From positions 310,001 through 374,000 of the forward strand of contig NQMI01000014.1 of assembly GCA_002270565.1 (NCBI GenBank): DNA of 64,000 nt, given 5' to 3'. Position 1 is the stretch's first letter. Each line of letters starts with the position of its first letter. The notes below the pieces were generated by a model. That model worked only from the letters and a program-made list of their open reading frames with translations. It ran no database searches and was not told the DNA's origin. The position numbers were made by a program, and so were the translations under genes. Below, one piece after another: positions 47,426 to 59,507 of the stretch. The stretch comes from Stenocarpella maydis (lineage: Eukaryota; Ascomycota; Sordariomycetes; Diaporthales; Diaporthaceae).

Positions 47426-50273
47426 ATGGACGGCCGTCCGCCGGCTCTTGAGCCCGATCTTAGCAGCTCCATCATAACACTGCCCGCCCCGATTCCCGGT
47501 TTCATTGATGCCCTCGGTGATTTGCAAACACCCGCTATCACTCGGAATCCCCAATCCCCTGAGACCTTTGCGCGTCCTACAGCGCGCAATCCCATGATAG
47601 ATTGGTACAACTCCCACGAGAAGCCATGGGATCCTATCCAGGGACGAGCGCCTGTTACCTTGGCCCGGGCTGGAGACTTTCGCGTTGGTAAACTGAATTA
47701 CCGCTTGGGTGTGCCGACCTATTCCGGCTTCCGAGAAAGCCATGTGCCATCTGAATGCGACACCACCGGACCAGGGGCACTGCCATCAGACTCTGGTTAC
47801 CATAGTAGGGCCACGCAGAGCATCTTCAACGGCTCCACCTGCGGTGACCCCGACCGCATTGCCGAGAATGGCAGCATTTCGAGCCACCTGGCCGGCCTTC
47901 AAGTGGACCGCCCGACATTCTCTCCAGACTCCTGGAGACAGCCACCCTTGCAGACCAATCCACTGCCTTCGGGTGCACGAGGCAGCGGCCTGATCTGCCC
48001 GACGTGTCAGGTGAAGGTCAAAACGAAGTCTGAATTGAAGTATGCGCCCCCCCCCCTCCAACCCCTGAGTTGCCTGTTGAGTCCGTTTGGGATCATGCCA
48101 AGCTAAGGAATTCCTAAAGGAAGCACAAGCAAAAGCACGAGAAGCCCCATCGCTGCGATTTCCCCGGCTGCACTCGTACCGAAGGCTTCAGCACCCCGAA
48201 CGATGTCGACCGGCACAAGAGAAGCTGCCACCCCGGGCATCGTGCTAACGGAAAATATTACAGGTGCATAGTCCAGCATTGCCGCAAAAAGGAGAAAAAA
48301 TGGCCCCGGGCAGACAATTTCAGGCAGCATCTCAAAAGGGTTCACAACTTGCGTGATGAAGATGTTGATCTTGAGTCTTGTGTGTATAAGTGAGACAGAC
48401 ACTGTGTAGGCCCCCCGTCGAAATCGGATAGCTAACCATATCAAAAAAAAAAAAAGAGAAACAGCTTCATCTGGTCCTGAACTCGCTGGTCTTGGATCTG
48501 TAGGGGAGGACTTGCGAATGAATGCGAGCCACTCCGACACCTGGCCTGTTTACGACCTAGGGACAATTCTGCAGGCAATCCAGGAGCAACCTCCTCGGTA
48601 TTCAAACAGCCTAGGCTATCCGGGGCAGCATATGGACCAATACCGAGATACGGACATGCCACATCAGCAGCTTCAATTGATGGCCCCCAACGACACCGAG
48701 GACAGACTATCTCAAACTGCCATACAGATCTCGCCGGTCAATTCGGAAGATGATAGCGGTGCTATCCAGCTCGAAAACTCGCAGTCACAACAGCGAGAAC
48801 GGCAAGACCCGGAGGATGTTCAAAACGTGAGCTCTGACGAGCAGTTCAATGAGGGGGACTACTTGAACGACGAATCTACAAATGAGGGCGACTTGGGTGA
48901 TGAACAAGTGCCTGCTGTCACGCAGGTCGAATCGCAAGTGTCGGACAGGGAATGCTCAAGGAACCCCCCTGACGATACAGTCCAAACTACTCAAGACGAT
49001 ATCGATTCGATGTCGGGAGAATCAGAGAGTGAGGGCTCCCAAGAGTGTCCAACCGGGCGTGAGAAAAGCGAAACAACAGATGCCATCTCCATAACCCCAG
49101 CGACAGCACCAAGTGCTCGCGACGGGCCAGCTCTTGACAACGCGGCCCACACGTCACAAGCCCGTGACCCGGTCGGGCTAGAGTTACCTTTGGAAGGATC
49201 AAATATTGTCAACAGCAGGCGTCACGCGTCTGAGTTCATAAAGGCCTTGGAGGACCGAGGAGCCTTGGCAGACCTTCTGGAAGAGCTTGGTTACCAGAAA
49301 CCGAGGCAAGCTGAGAGGTTAATCTTGGCAACAAATTCGATTTCCAGTGTGGCCAGTGACAGCAGTCAGGTGGTTTGCGATGAGCCGAAGTGTGGCAAAG
49401 CTTTCTCGAGGCCTTGTGAACTCAAGTAAGCCTGGCCTGTCATGTTCGTATAATATTATAACTCGTTGACACGTGCGCCAGGAAGCACAAGAAAAGACAC
49501 GAGAAGCCGTATTGCTGCACTTTTCCACAATGCACGAAGCGATTTGGCAGCAAGAATGACTGGAAACGTCACGAGAATAGCCAACATTGCCAGTTTGAGC
49601 TGTGGAAATGCAGCGAGCGGAGCCGATTCGACCCAAGGGAAACTTGCGGGAAGGCCTGTCACCGTCGCGAGCAATTCAAGGCACACATATCCAAGGACCA
49701 TGGAATAGCAGATCCAGTGGAGGTAGACCGCAGGCTTGATTACTGCCGAGTCGGTCGCGACTGTGAAAGCAGGTTCTGGTGCGGTTTCTGCAAGGTCATT
49801 GTGGAGACGAGTGGAAGGGGTATCAAGGCCGGAACTGATCGCTTCAACCACATCGATGATCACTTCTCAGGCCGTATCCAGCCCAGAATGGATATATCTG
49901 AGTGGAAGAGCGTGGACCCTGACCTGCCATCAAGAGGTCTGATCTCGCCTGGCTCCGAACGCGATAATCTCAACGGAGCACCCCAACCACCGTCCTCTTC
50001 TTTGGCTGTTGGGAAAGACCGCAAGAGGGAGTCTTCAGAACAGCGAACAGCACCTCGGAAAAGACAAAAGGTTGCGGTGGAGACGCTATGGTTTTGCGTA
50101 TGTACTCATCCAACCGCTTCTCTTGTCTTAAATGCTGACCTCGTCTCTGTGTATAGTGTCACTGTGGCAGCCCATCACTCACTAGCACTACTGCAACCTG
50201 TTTTATGGATAATTGTGACGGCCACTTCAGATGTTCCAATTGCAGGGTCCACTTCGTACCTCCAGAGCAATGA
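47426..50273 (+). CDS. C2H2 zinc-finger protein with duplicated finger block
   Basis: Five exons, 47426-48039, 48120-48379, 48465-49425, 49482-50097, 50157-50273, give 855 aa. Two finger blocks are visible. Block 1 (about 191-290) starts CPTCQVKVKTKSELKKHKQKH, followed by CDFPGC...H and CIVQHC...H fingers. Block 2 (about 596-690) starts CDEPKCGKAFSRPCELKKHKKRH, followed by CTFPQCTKRFGSKNDWKRH. Between them is an acidic, Ser/Gln-rich stretch. The last exon adds a Cys-rich end, CHCGSP...CDGHFRCSNC, likely a small zinc ribbon. The first intron of each block cuts the same codon (AA|G in ELK-K). It is probably a DNA-binding regulator; targets unknown. Exon 3 could instead begin at 48504 with the same frame. 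The upstream ATG at 47278 is out of frame. Confidence 0.82.
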
Positions 50274-52746
50274 TGTTCACAACGGGTGGTAAAACTTGCA
50301 ATATTCTGACGGAGTTTCCGTCTCATCCTTGGGTTAGGATTTAATGTAACGGCGTCATCTCAAGCCGTATTCAGGCGCAACGGCATTGGACTTCACTGGG
50401 TATAGCTCATAATAGCTACGGAGCAACCTCTTCTTTTCGGGGCGTTGTCAGGATTCGGTGGTCCAGGACAGGGCTTTCAGATTTTGATAAGCTGGAACAA
50501 TGCAGGACGGGACGGGAGAGGGGTGGGACAGTTCATCCATCGGTGCGGCCAAATTGGGCCGCCCGTTCCAGGCAAGACATTCGGTCGCCTTATAAGGCAG
50601 CTTCAAAGGTTGCTGCTAAAGCGAACACTAGGAAACGAGTGCAACCGAGACCTTGGCAGATTGGTCGGTCTCCTGCAATGCAACATGCCCTTTACAGCAT
50701 TGTTGGGTACCTTTGCAACTCCCCACGCTGTCCTGCAACCCCCCCCCCAAGGTCCCAACATTTTTGAAATGGGCCTTCTGAGGTGGTGGTCTTGGGTTCC
50801 CACACAGCATCTTGGGCCTTCCTGATTGTCTCACGGTTGGGTGATCTGTCCTCATCGAGGGCCGGGGTATTTGTCAAATCAATGGCTCGGCTGCGCGAGC
50901 ATCAATAGTCGATCCTAGGTCATCTCCGGGCAGCCACCCCGACCCAGGGCGAAAGTCCCAATTTGGGGTCCAGATCAATCGACGCCGGCCTGGGCAGAAG
51001 GTGAGGTGTATCGTCGATGTGACTGTGCGGCTTAAAATTGACCGTCTGTTTGCGAAAATTCGAGTGCCCTCAGACGAATTTTCACAAGCAAGGCAGACGG
51101 TTGGCTGTGCTGTGCCACACGGTCGCTTTCCTCGTCCTCCACTGACAGCGCTCCAAACGAAGATCCACCACTCCAGGCACAAAAGGGCTCCCTCTGAGTG
51201 GTCTGACCCCCTCACTGAGAGATTGTCGCCGACAAGGGTCTCGACGCCCGGCTTGGGTGAGAAATGCGCTGCTTCAGGCATAGTGGATTGGCCCTCTCTG
51301 TGCGACCGCGCACTACACCAGCACACCACCAGCGGCCAAACGGAAAAGGTGCCTCATGGCATGGGGGCTGATTCAGTCTCGACACCTATGATAGTCCTTG
51401 GCGCCCTCGGACGGGGCACGACAGCCGCCAAACAAGACTGACCCGCTGTCGTCAAGTATGCCTTCAGGTTTGCCTTGTACATGCGCCTGACAACCTTGAG
51501 TACCAACCCGGCAGCCAAGGCAATAATGTTTGGTTTGCTTTCTTTCCGGTTGCTTGTGAAGGAGCGGAGGGGGCGCACTCTACGCGACATGGACCATCCC
51601 TCTTGATGACTTCGAACCTTGTCGCGGGATGGGATCTGTCTTTTCTTGGCTCCTGTGCGTCAGGAAACCGTATACATAGTAATAACCCTACGGATCAGCA
51701 GTCAGCACGCGCAATCATCGAGATGGGACACACAAGGAACCCCAGAGCAGAGCCTCAAAGCTGAACGCCCAGGTGGCATCATACCGTTGCTTTTTTATCA
51801 ATACGACAGCGACAGCGACAGCAACTCGAAGGGGAGGGGGTCACAATAGGTCAGCTCCCACGCCCCGATCGGGATTCGTCCGGTAACACAGCAAGAGTTA
51901 CAGTTACAACGTCCTTCTGTGAGCAGGGGCGCAGCTCCTTTGTCCACTTTTCTGGCCGTCGAGAGCACAACCGGACCTCTTCAGCTCGGGTTGGCGTCGT
52001 CCCGTTGGTCGAGGGCTGAGAGGCCTAGGGGGGTTGCATATGCAAGGACACTCGGGCGAAGCATGGCGTCAGCACGGAAGGAACAGGCAAGCGGGAAAGG
52101 AGTGAGAAAGACTGGCCTGCGGGATCCTTGACTTGGCTGGCTGGCTCGGGCAACCACCCACGGCAATTGTCCATTGGTCTACGGCCCTGGCGCGTCCCCA
52201 TAATAATGAGGCTCTGCTCGAAGTGCCCACGGGAACTCTGGAGCGAAGCGCAGGGCCCGGCTTGCGGCAGCCACCTGGGTTGTCTTGGTCCTTCTGCTCG
52301 ACTCGAGCCTGGCGATCTGTTATACATACCCTCAAGGCACTTGACTCCGCCACCCATGTCGATCGCCATGGCTTCTTCCATCATCCCAATCCACTTCAGT
52401 GAAGTGTTTCTTATACACCCTCAAGCCGACCCGTCCTTGGTTTATATAGTCTCCCATTGCCGTCTGCCTAGCCTCGGCCCCCTCTCAGCACTTGGTATCT
52501 GACCCTGCACCTCTTCGCTGTGGGATCGTGATTGCCCCCTTCCCAGCTGACAAGCTCACACGAGGCTGTCGATTCTCCAGGGCCTTGCCTCTTGTCCGTC
52601 CACTGGTGCTGTCCAGACAGTAGCCAGCCTCTCGTTGCAGGCTCCGGTCCTGCAGGCCCATGCCCATACCCGGGTACATCCTGCATCCTACGAGTGGCAT
52701 ATCCCGCCGGCTCCCCCTAGCCTGCTAGGACACCCACGAGGCAACG
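50274..52746. other. Intergenic region between two C2H2 genes
   Basis: No gene recognised. The frames at 51001-51441 (+) and 50874-51329 (-) overlap each other and lack recognisable features. A cgacag hexamer repeat is at about 51807-51822. The last several hundred bases are probably promoter and leader of the next gene. Confidence 0.5.
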
Positions 52747-54738
52747 ATGGATTACTCTTACTACGGCTGCGATGCCAGCTACCAGTGCTTCCCCCATGCC
52801 AACCAGGCATACGCTGGACAGCCCTTCGCCGATGAGTTCGACCCTACCGGACAAGACCTCCTGTCTAGCTTTCCGGGCCATGATGTCTCGGCTGGGCCAA
52901 CGGACCCCTACGGTCACCCTTCGATGCAAAGATTCCTGAAGGACAACCAACGCGCCCCACTGTTCAACCCCATGCCGCAGTCACAGCTTCCAGGCGTGAC
53001 ACAGCCAGTCAACCCCATCCCATCCACAGCGTCCCACGGCCGGCAAGGATCCCCCTTTTCTTCACATGAGCCATCGAGCTGCAGCGGCGGCCAGAGCCCA
53101 CACGCAGACACAGAGCTGTACACAGACAACACACCCTCGACACCATCCGAAGCCATCTTGTTCGCCCCCTACGCCCCCGCACGCCCTGGGCCTTACGATG
53201 CAGAATACCAGCTCCCCTTGTTTGGCATAGGTGAGGTGCCCGGTGAGGCCACCCAATTTGTGGCAATGGGAGACTGCAGCAACATCGAGGGCTCCAAGAC
53301 AGGCTGGGAAGACTCGGGCCACGCCATTGACTTCAAAACACCGCCAGGGGGCTTTACCTGCGACAGCCAGACAGCAGACGCCACGGATGCGACCAGTGCA
53401 TCCTCGCAGGACTCAGCTGCGCCCGGATACAACAAAACGGCTAGTGCATATCCAAGCCCCAGTACTGGCGCAAGCGAGGACGACCTGGAGGAGATGGACG
53501 TAGCCGCCTCCCAGAGTGAAGACAATGAGGATGACGACGACGGCGACGACGACGACTACCGGCCGGACAGGAAGCAGCTGGCCGCCGCCACCCCTCGCGC
53601 GAGCAAGGCGAAGAGGGGCGCGGTCAAGCAGCCCCTCGGCAAGCCGGGCGCAAAAAGAATGAGGACGGCCTCAGCAGCCCAGCCACTCAAGATGCTGCCG
53701 CCCGCAGGTGCAAGGAAACAGGGCTCTTACGCCTGCGCGGAGTGCTCGCATTCATTCAAGGACGAGTGTGGTCTCCAGAGCCACGTCAAGAAGCAGCACA
53801 CGCGGCCCTTTATCTGCGTCTTCAAGTTCGCGGGATGCGACTCGACCTTTGCAAGCAAGAACGAGTGGAAGCGCCACGTCATGTCTCAGCACCTCCTGTT
53901 GCACTACTGGCTGTGCGACATGGACGCCTGCGCGCACAACAAGAACGACCCGGCCGCGCCACACCCGCACGGCGGCAAGCGGAACAAGAGCCGCCGCGGC
54001 GCCGAGAACACCTCCTCCGCCGCCGCCGCCGCCAGTGGTGGTGGCGAGCCCGTCGGGCCGCCCCTCCCGGACGGTGCCATATTCAACCGCAAGGACCTGT
54101 ACACGCAGCACCTGCGGCGGATGCACACGCCCGCAAACATCAAGAAGACAGGGTCCGCAAAGTCCTCCAAGAGGGTGGCGGCCACCGGGGCGTCGTCGTC
54201 ATCATCATCATCGTCCTCGCAGGCATCCTCCTCCGCCTCGCCGTCGTGCGCCAGCCCCACCGACTGGGACGACGCCATCAAGGCGCTGCAGAGCCGCGCG
54301 CTCCGCGAGCGCTGCCGGCTCCCCGACCACATGCAGTGCCCGGCCCCGCGTTGTACGCAGGCGTTCCACGGCGCCGACGCCTGGGACCAGCGCATGGAGC
54401 ACGTTGCGCGGCACCTGGAGAAGGCGGCGGCCGGGGAGGAGGAGCCGGTCGTCTTTGGCGGGCCGGCCGACCCGACGCTCATGGCGTGGGTGGCGAGGCC
54501 GGATGTTGCCGTCGCGCGGCTGGTGCCCGCCACGGGGAGGTGGGCGCTCAACAACCCGCTGCGGCCGGCCGGGGAGGGCTGCGCTGCCGCGAGGAAGAGG
54601 CTGGCGGCGGTGGCTATTCCTCCCTCTTGTCCGCATGTGGCGGCTGTCACGCCTGTGGCGAGCGAGATTCATGTTGAGGATGAGGGTGAGGGTGAGGGTG
54701 AGGGTGAGGACGAGGATGCCGAGGGGGAAGACGAGTGA
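52747..54738 (+). CDS. C2H2 zinc-finger protein, intronless
   Basis: A single 663-aa frame with strong coding bias. The N-terminal 240 residues are Pro/Ser/Gly-rich (MDYSYYGCDASYQCFPHANQ); an acidic run (about 248-275) and a basic stretch AKRGAVKQPLGKPGAKRMR follow. Fingers: CAECSHSFKDECGLQSHVKKQH (C330 onward), CVFKFAGCDSTFASKNEWKRH (about 358), a split unit from CDMDAC to FNRKDLYTQHLRRMH with a low-complexity insert, and CPAPRCTQAFHGADAWDQRMEH near 535. This arrangement is frequent in fungal C2H2 proteins. A Ser run and Ala run lie inside the insert, and the C-terminal end is an EG repeat from a GAGGGT microsatellite (about 54677-54712). It is likely nuclear; function is otherwise unknown. 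The long antisense frames over 53.9-54.7 kb are shadows of its GC bias. Confidence 0.85.
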   Translation: MDYSYYGCDASYQCFPHANQAYAGQPFADEFDPTGQDLLSSFPGHDVSAGPTDPYGHPSMQRFLKDNQRAPLFNPMPQSQLPGVTQPVNPIPSTASHGRQGSPFSSHEPSSCSGGQSPHADTELYTDNTPSTPSEAILFAPYAPARPGPYDAEYQLPLFGIGEVPGEATQFVAMGDCSNIEGSKTGWEDSGHAIDFKTPPGGFTCDSQTADATDATSASSQDSAAPGYNKTASAYPSPSTGASEDDLEEMDVAASQSEDNEDDDDGDDDDYRPDRKQLAAATPRASKAKRGAVKQPLGKPGAKRMRTASAAQPLKMLPPAGARKQGSYACAECSHSFKDECGLQSHVKKQHTRPFICVFKFAGCDSTFASKNEWKRHVMSQHLLLHYWLCDMDACAHNKNDPAAPHPHGGKRNKSRRGAENTSSAAAAASGGGEPVGPPLPDGAIFNRKDLYTQHLRRMHTPANIKKTGSAKSSKRVAATGASSSSSSSSSQASSSASPSCASPTDWDDAIKALQSRALRERCRLPDHMQCPAPRCTQAFHGADAWDQRMEHVARHLEKAAAGEEEPVVFGGPADPTLMAWVARPDVAVARLVPATGRWALNNPLRPAGEGCAAARKRLAAVAIPPSCPHVAAVTPVASEIHVEDEGEGEGEGEDEDAEGEDE

Positions 54739-55542
54739 CTGAGATGAGATATCTGGTCTCGGGAGACGCGGCCTCGGTTAGGCTTTTCTGGTTTTGTTAC
54801 ATCTCACGATGGGATAGAACCTTTTGGATACCCCTTTTCTGATCCCTCCCCCCCCCCCTTTCTTCATTCTCCGACGCGGTAGTAATGTGCGTCGTGATGG
54901 GGTCTCATGGTGTATTTCTATCGGCACATATGTACACTTTCTTGTCTGGTCTATAAAGGCAGCTGATGACTTACGAATGCATATGAAGTCAACGACCTTG
55001 CGCACTGTGGCTTGCTTTATTCCCGTCTTTTTTGCGAGCGTGGCTCTGGTGGTTGGAGGGTTTTATCCTCAGGCGGTGTTTTCCAGGACCCTTATTCGTC
55101 GTGTGGCCCCTGCTTGCAATTTCATCTTGTCTCTGGTTCGTCTGTTACCCTGACCGTCAGCCATGGCACAAGACCATTGTCCTCGATGCTTCTGAATAGG
55201 GTCAGGTTAAATGGGGTCCCTATTCACCAGCACACTTGCCTGCCAGTCCTGATGGTATGGGTTTTGTTTAAAGCCCCTTCTATTGCAAGTTCGCCCGCCA
55301 CCCAATCCCTCAACCCCAGAATTTCCCAAACATCTTCACTCCTGGCTGTATTGGTGCTGTCCAACGTGCCCCCCCCCCCACGTACAAGAGCAACATCGAG
55401 CAACCGGTTACAGACAGCCCCTTTGTTTGCCCCGACCCATCAACTCCTTGGATCTTACCGCCGCTCATTTTCCCTCCAGATTCCGAGATTCTGGACGGCA
55501 AAACTTGACTTACGGTTCACCACAAACATCCCAATGCCCTAG
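54739..55542. other. Intergenic region
   Basis: The 3' flank of the C2H2 gene and promoter of the MFS gene; no gene seen. It contains C runs at about 54849 and 55371. Confidence 0.55.
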
Positions 55543-57425
55543 ATGGACCCCGCCCGGAAGATCTCGCCAGTTCGCTCCCAGAGTTCTGCGTGCAGATCTG
55601 CCCTGAGCGGCAGGGACGACGGCGACAGCAGCAGCAGCAGCGCCACCTCGCGCTACACAATGCACCACCAGGAGCAGCCAGCCAGGGAGGGGAGGTCGCG
55701 GCCGCCGCCGCGGTTTGTCGTCGCCGCGCTCGCGGTCATCGTCTTCATCACCCAGTTCGGCGCCAGCCTGTCTGATGTGCCATCGGTCCGCCTGCTGCAG
55801 GACATCATCTGTCGGGAGGCCTACGGCCTCGCCCCTGGCAGCCCTGTCGACGAGGCCAGGTGCCGCACCGATGGCGTCCAGGGACAGCTGAATGTTATTT
55901 CTACTGGGGGGTTGGTCCTCGGGTACCTGCCTGGTAGGTGCCACACGTGTCTGCCCAACCACGTGAGGAAGAAGAGGTCGCCGACCACTGCTGACCACAT
56001 CCGTCATGTCCAGGAATCCTAGTCGCGCTGCCCTACGGCGCCATCGCCGACCGGAGAGGCCGCAAGCCTGTCCTTGGGCTCTGTATCCTGGGCATGGTCT
56101 TGTCCCAGCTGGTCTTCCTCGCCGCCGCCTGGAACCACACACGCTGGGGCCTGCGCAGCGTCTGGCTGTCTTGCTTGCCCTTGCTCATCGGTGGGGGTGA
56201 GACGGTCGCGGAGGCCATGGTCTTTGCCATCGTGGCAGACGTCTCACCCGAGGAGAAGAGGCAAGACACCCTGTAGCCCGGCGGCGTGCGAAAGCGCTCG
56301 CAAGCCTCCAGCTGACCCTGTGCCGTCACCAACAGAGCCTCTTGCTTCCAGTTCGAGATATGTGCCGTCCTCCTCGCAGAGTCGGCCGCGCCCTTTGTCG
56401 CCTCAGCCATGATGGCCCACTCGGTCTGGATCCCGATCGTCGTGTCGCCGGCAATAATGACCCTGGGCGGGATCCTCGTCTGCCTGATACACGAGACACT
56501 GGACACGACGCACGGCGCAGACGCCCGCAGGAGAGTCACGCCCGGCATCCCCAGGCCGACAACGCCCACGGGTCGAGCCCGCACGCACACCCCTCCACCC
56601 CGCCAGGCCCGCCTCCGCGACTCCCTCGCCTCGACCGCCCGCCTTCTCCGCTCCCGCGACGTACTGGCTCTCATCCCAAGCGCCTCAGTCACCGTCCCAG
56701 CCGCCACGGTGACGATGGGCATGACCCTCCGATACATGCCCGCCCGCTTCGGCTGGTCCATCGAGCAGGCAGGAATGGTCCTCGGCGTCCGCACTGCCCT
56801 CAGCGTCCTCGTCCTGGTCGCCCTCCTGCCCCTCCTGGGCGACTGCCTCGGGTCGTCGCGCCACGGCGGCGGCGCGCGCGCCCGCGACGTGGCCCTCGCG
56901 CGCGCCTCGGCGCTGCTCCTCGCCGCGGGGCTCGCGGTCATGACACTCGGCACGGGCCTCCCGTCCCTGTGCCGCGCCGTGCTCGCGAGGCTGGTCGGCC
57001 GGGGCGAGGTGGGCAAGCTCTTTGGCGTGCTGGCTGTTGTCGAGATGGCAGGGTTCGTCTGCTGCGGGGTGGGGCTCGGGGCCGTGTTTCAGGCCGGGCT
57101 TGCGCGGGGGCTTGGGCCCGGGCCTGGCTCTGGTGGTTCTGGTGGTTCTGGTGGTGGTGACGACTCGGCGCCAGTGAGGGGCAGGGAGGGGTGGCTTGCG
57201 CTGGTGTTCTACGTGACGGCCGTTATCTATGTCGTCTGTGCCAGTCTGCTTTGGCTCGTGCGCAAGGGCGTTGGCCGGTGTGAGGATGGCGATGGCGGCG
57301 GCGGCGAGGCGAGTATATCCTCTGCGGCGTCTTCGGCTTCGCTCCTTCATGAGGCGAGGGTCTTGGCGGATGGGAGAGTGACGAGGAAGCACTCCAGCTT
57401 GGAGAATGTTGCCGTGGCGGTCTGA
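55543..57425 (+). CDS. Major facilitator superfamily transporter
   Basis: Exons 55543-55933, 56014-56260, 56336-57425 give 575 aa. The hydrophilic N-terminus (about 1-55) is followed by hydrophobic segments from FVVAALAVIVFITQFGASL; the loop 2-3 signature reads GAIADRRGRKPVL (about 138-150), then further segments in both halves separated by a basic central loop. A Gly/Ser run (about 505-515) and a Ser/Ala-rich cytosolic tail end the protein. Intron 2 has a GC donor (AG|gcaaga); splicing there restores EEKRASCFQFEICAVLLAE, as expected for MFS proteins, whereas reading through hits a stop. It is most like the fungal general-transporter group of unknown substrate. No biosynthetic cluster surrounds it, so no substrate is proposed. 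Confidence 0.87.
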
Positions 57426-58872
57426 GGCTTGGGCAGGTGCCGGTATGGGGCAAGGATGAGAATATTACGGCAGAGAATGAGAAGGGCGGAAATACGACGG
57501 TGTCTCCGAGGCATCTTGGTCGTTTCTATCTCTGGGAACCCCCCGTGATGATCTCTCGTCGAGTATCATACAGCCTGAATGTTGAAGTGCAAGTCTAGGT
57601 CCAACGGCGGCTCATCCATGACCTGCTGTGTCTACATGTGCCTCGGCAGACATGAACATTTTTCCTTAATTCCACAACAACGACTTCTATATCAGCGAGG
57701 GATGATTTGGCCCAACTGCCCCAACAGACATTAGTGGGATAACTACAGCTGCCCAATGATCCGGAACGAGGCAGGGCCTGTGGGGCTTGTCGAGAGCAGA
57801 ACACTACGAGGATGACATCTTCAACGAGTTGGTACTGGTCAGCGTATGGCATCTCGAGTCCTCGTATCCTGATTGTCTATTAAATCCCGGTCTCCTCTGC
57901 ATGACTCCCCGTCGTCCGTCAAATTACTGCCATCGGGCCATTCTGGTCGGTACGCAAATACCTTGTGTACCTACTTAAGTACTTAGGTATTTAAGCGAGA
58001 GGACCCGCTCGAGTCACCGTTGGTGTAAGATGATTGGACACAGCCCGACGAGGCCAACCTCTTGGTCTAGTTCCCTACCTCATACGCTGTCTCCTAGATA
58101 CTCAGATGCAGCGCCGCTATTATTAATTGCCCGTGCCTAGAGAAAATTATTTCGGCCAGGCAGCTTAAAATGGGGTCTCTTCGACTTGCACCGGTTGGGA
58201 GGCTGGCCGACAATGGGTGCAAAGTGCAAGGCCCCCCCCCCCACACGAGAGTGATGAGCCGTCCTGGATATTTCGTTAAATGCACCATGACGAATGATTT
58301 CGTTCTCCTATGAGACAGTTACGCCACGAGAGAAGCCGTCGTTGCTAGCTATTTGGAATCTTGACCCCTGTTCTTGAGCCATGTTGCCCGGCGAGAACAC
58401 CATGGGTTTGAGGTATTTTTTTGTTGCTCCTTTGAGCGTGCAGCCGTAGGTGATGATCCGTCACCACCAAGCTTCGCCAAGTCCCGCTGCGAGAATCGTC
58501 GGTCGGACCTATAGCACATGCACCTATTGATAGTTGATGCCCACCTGCAGTCTGGCATGCGATTGTCTGAGACACAATATGGTCCCTGGGGCAGCCCCCC
58601 GGGGGCTTATTGCCTCACCAGACGGGCCAGCCTAAACAGCCCGCGACCGGCGAATTTGTCACGCCGTATGACTACACTCCCGTATAGCATGGCGCTACTA
58701 GTTTCTCACAAGCCTAGAGGCTATGGTTGCGGACGTAAATGACGACAAACACCTCCTTGAACCAATTGCTCCGTCACACGCAACCAGATTTAGGCGGCCG
58801 TTTTCAGCAGCTCTACAATCTTGACTCCAACCCCAACCAAGGCCCGGCAACGAACCCAAAAGAAACCGAGAA
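57426..58872. other. Intergenic region, no gene recognised
   Basis: Short frames only. A partly palindromic tacctacttaagtacttaggtatttaag lies near 57968 and a C run of 13 at about 58229. The segment 58738-58872 may hold the eroded 5' part of the methyltransferase relic that follows. Confidence 0.5.
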
Positions 58873-59459
58873 ATGGCGCGGGAGCCGGGGCTGGGCGGGC
58901 GGATCAGGACGGTCCGCCACGACGTGACGGACCTGCTGGGGGGCGGCCGGGGTGGACAGGGGCAGCTTCGACGCCATACTGTGCTCGTGCGCGTTCCTGC
59001 TGTTCGAGGACCCGGCGGCGGTGGTGGCGCACTGGACGGAATATCTGCGGCCTGGAGGGCTCGTGGCCATTGACGCCACGCACGAGTGCAACCTGCGCTC
59101 GGGGTTGGGTTGGTGCTGGGCAGGTCGCGAGGAGGATGGGTGTCAAGTACCCTTCCAACCGCTCGTGGATACAATCGATCGACTCGTTCAGGGAGATCCT
59201 GGAGGCGCAGGGCTTCACGGCCGAGAAGGCGGTCACGCTAGAGAGGGTCTCCGGGCAGGGTTCGGTATTCTACGGGGTCGACGAGGCGGACGCCCAGTAC
59301 GGATAGATCGTGAACAGCAGCCTTACGCAGAATGCCGTCTCTGAGTCCTTCAAGGCCGAGGCTAAGCCGCTGTTCCGGGAGGAATGTAAGAGGATTGCGG
59401 TGGATGGCAAGGTCGAGGGCGTAGACGTATCCTACACATATGTAGCACGGAGGCAATGA
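58873..59459 (+). pseudogene. Broken SAM-dependent methyltransferase gene
   Basis: Three overlapping frames carry consecutive parts of one class I methyltransferase of a fungal family. Frame 1 (from 58873) has IRTVRHDVTDLLGG; frame 2 (about 58952-59110) has SFDAILCSCAFLLFEDPAAV and YLRPGGLVAID; frame 3 (about 59110-59459) has MGVKYPSNRSWIQSIDSFRE, VSGQGSVFYGVDEADAQY and, after an in-frame TAG at 59304, EAKPLFREECKRIAVDGKVE and SYTYVARRQ. So two frameshifts and one nonsense codon interrupt it, and the SAM-binding glycine motif I is missing at the 5' end. No canonical intron bridges the breaks. It is convergent with the HAD gene, ending 49 bp before that stop. A sequencing error could explain one break, hardly all. 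Confidence 0.75.
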
Positions 59460-59507
59460 GGCCCGGGACTGCATGTGCATTTCTTGGCTCCGTGTGGTCT
59501 GTCGAAT

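Noticed and set aside
53904..54672. Long antisense frames (248 and 154 codons) opposite the intronless C2H2 gene
   Set aside because: They are shadows of G/C third-position bias in the real gene; no domain, and the plus strand has clear zinc fingers.
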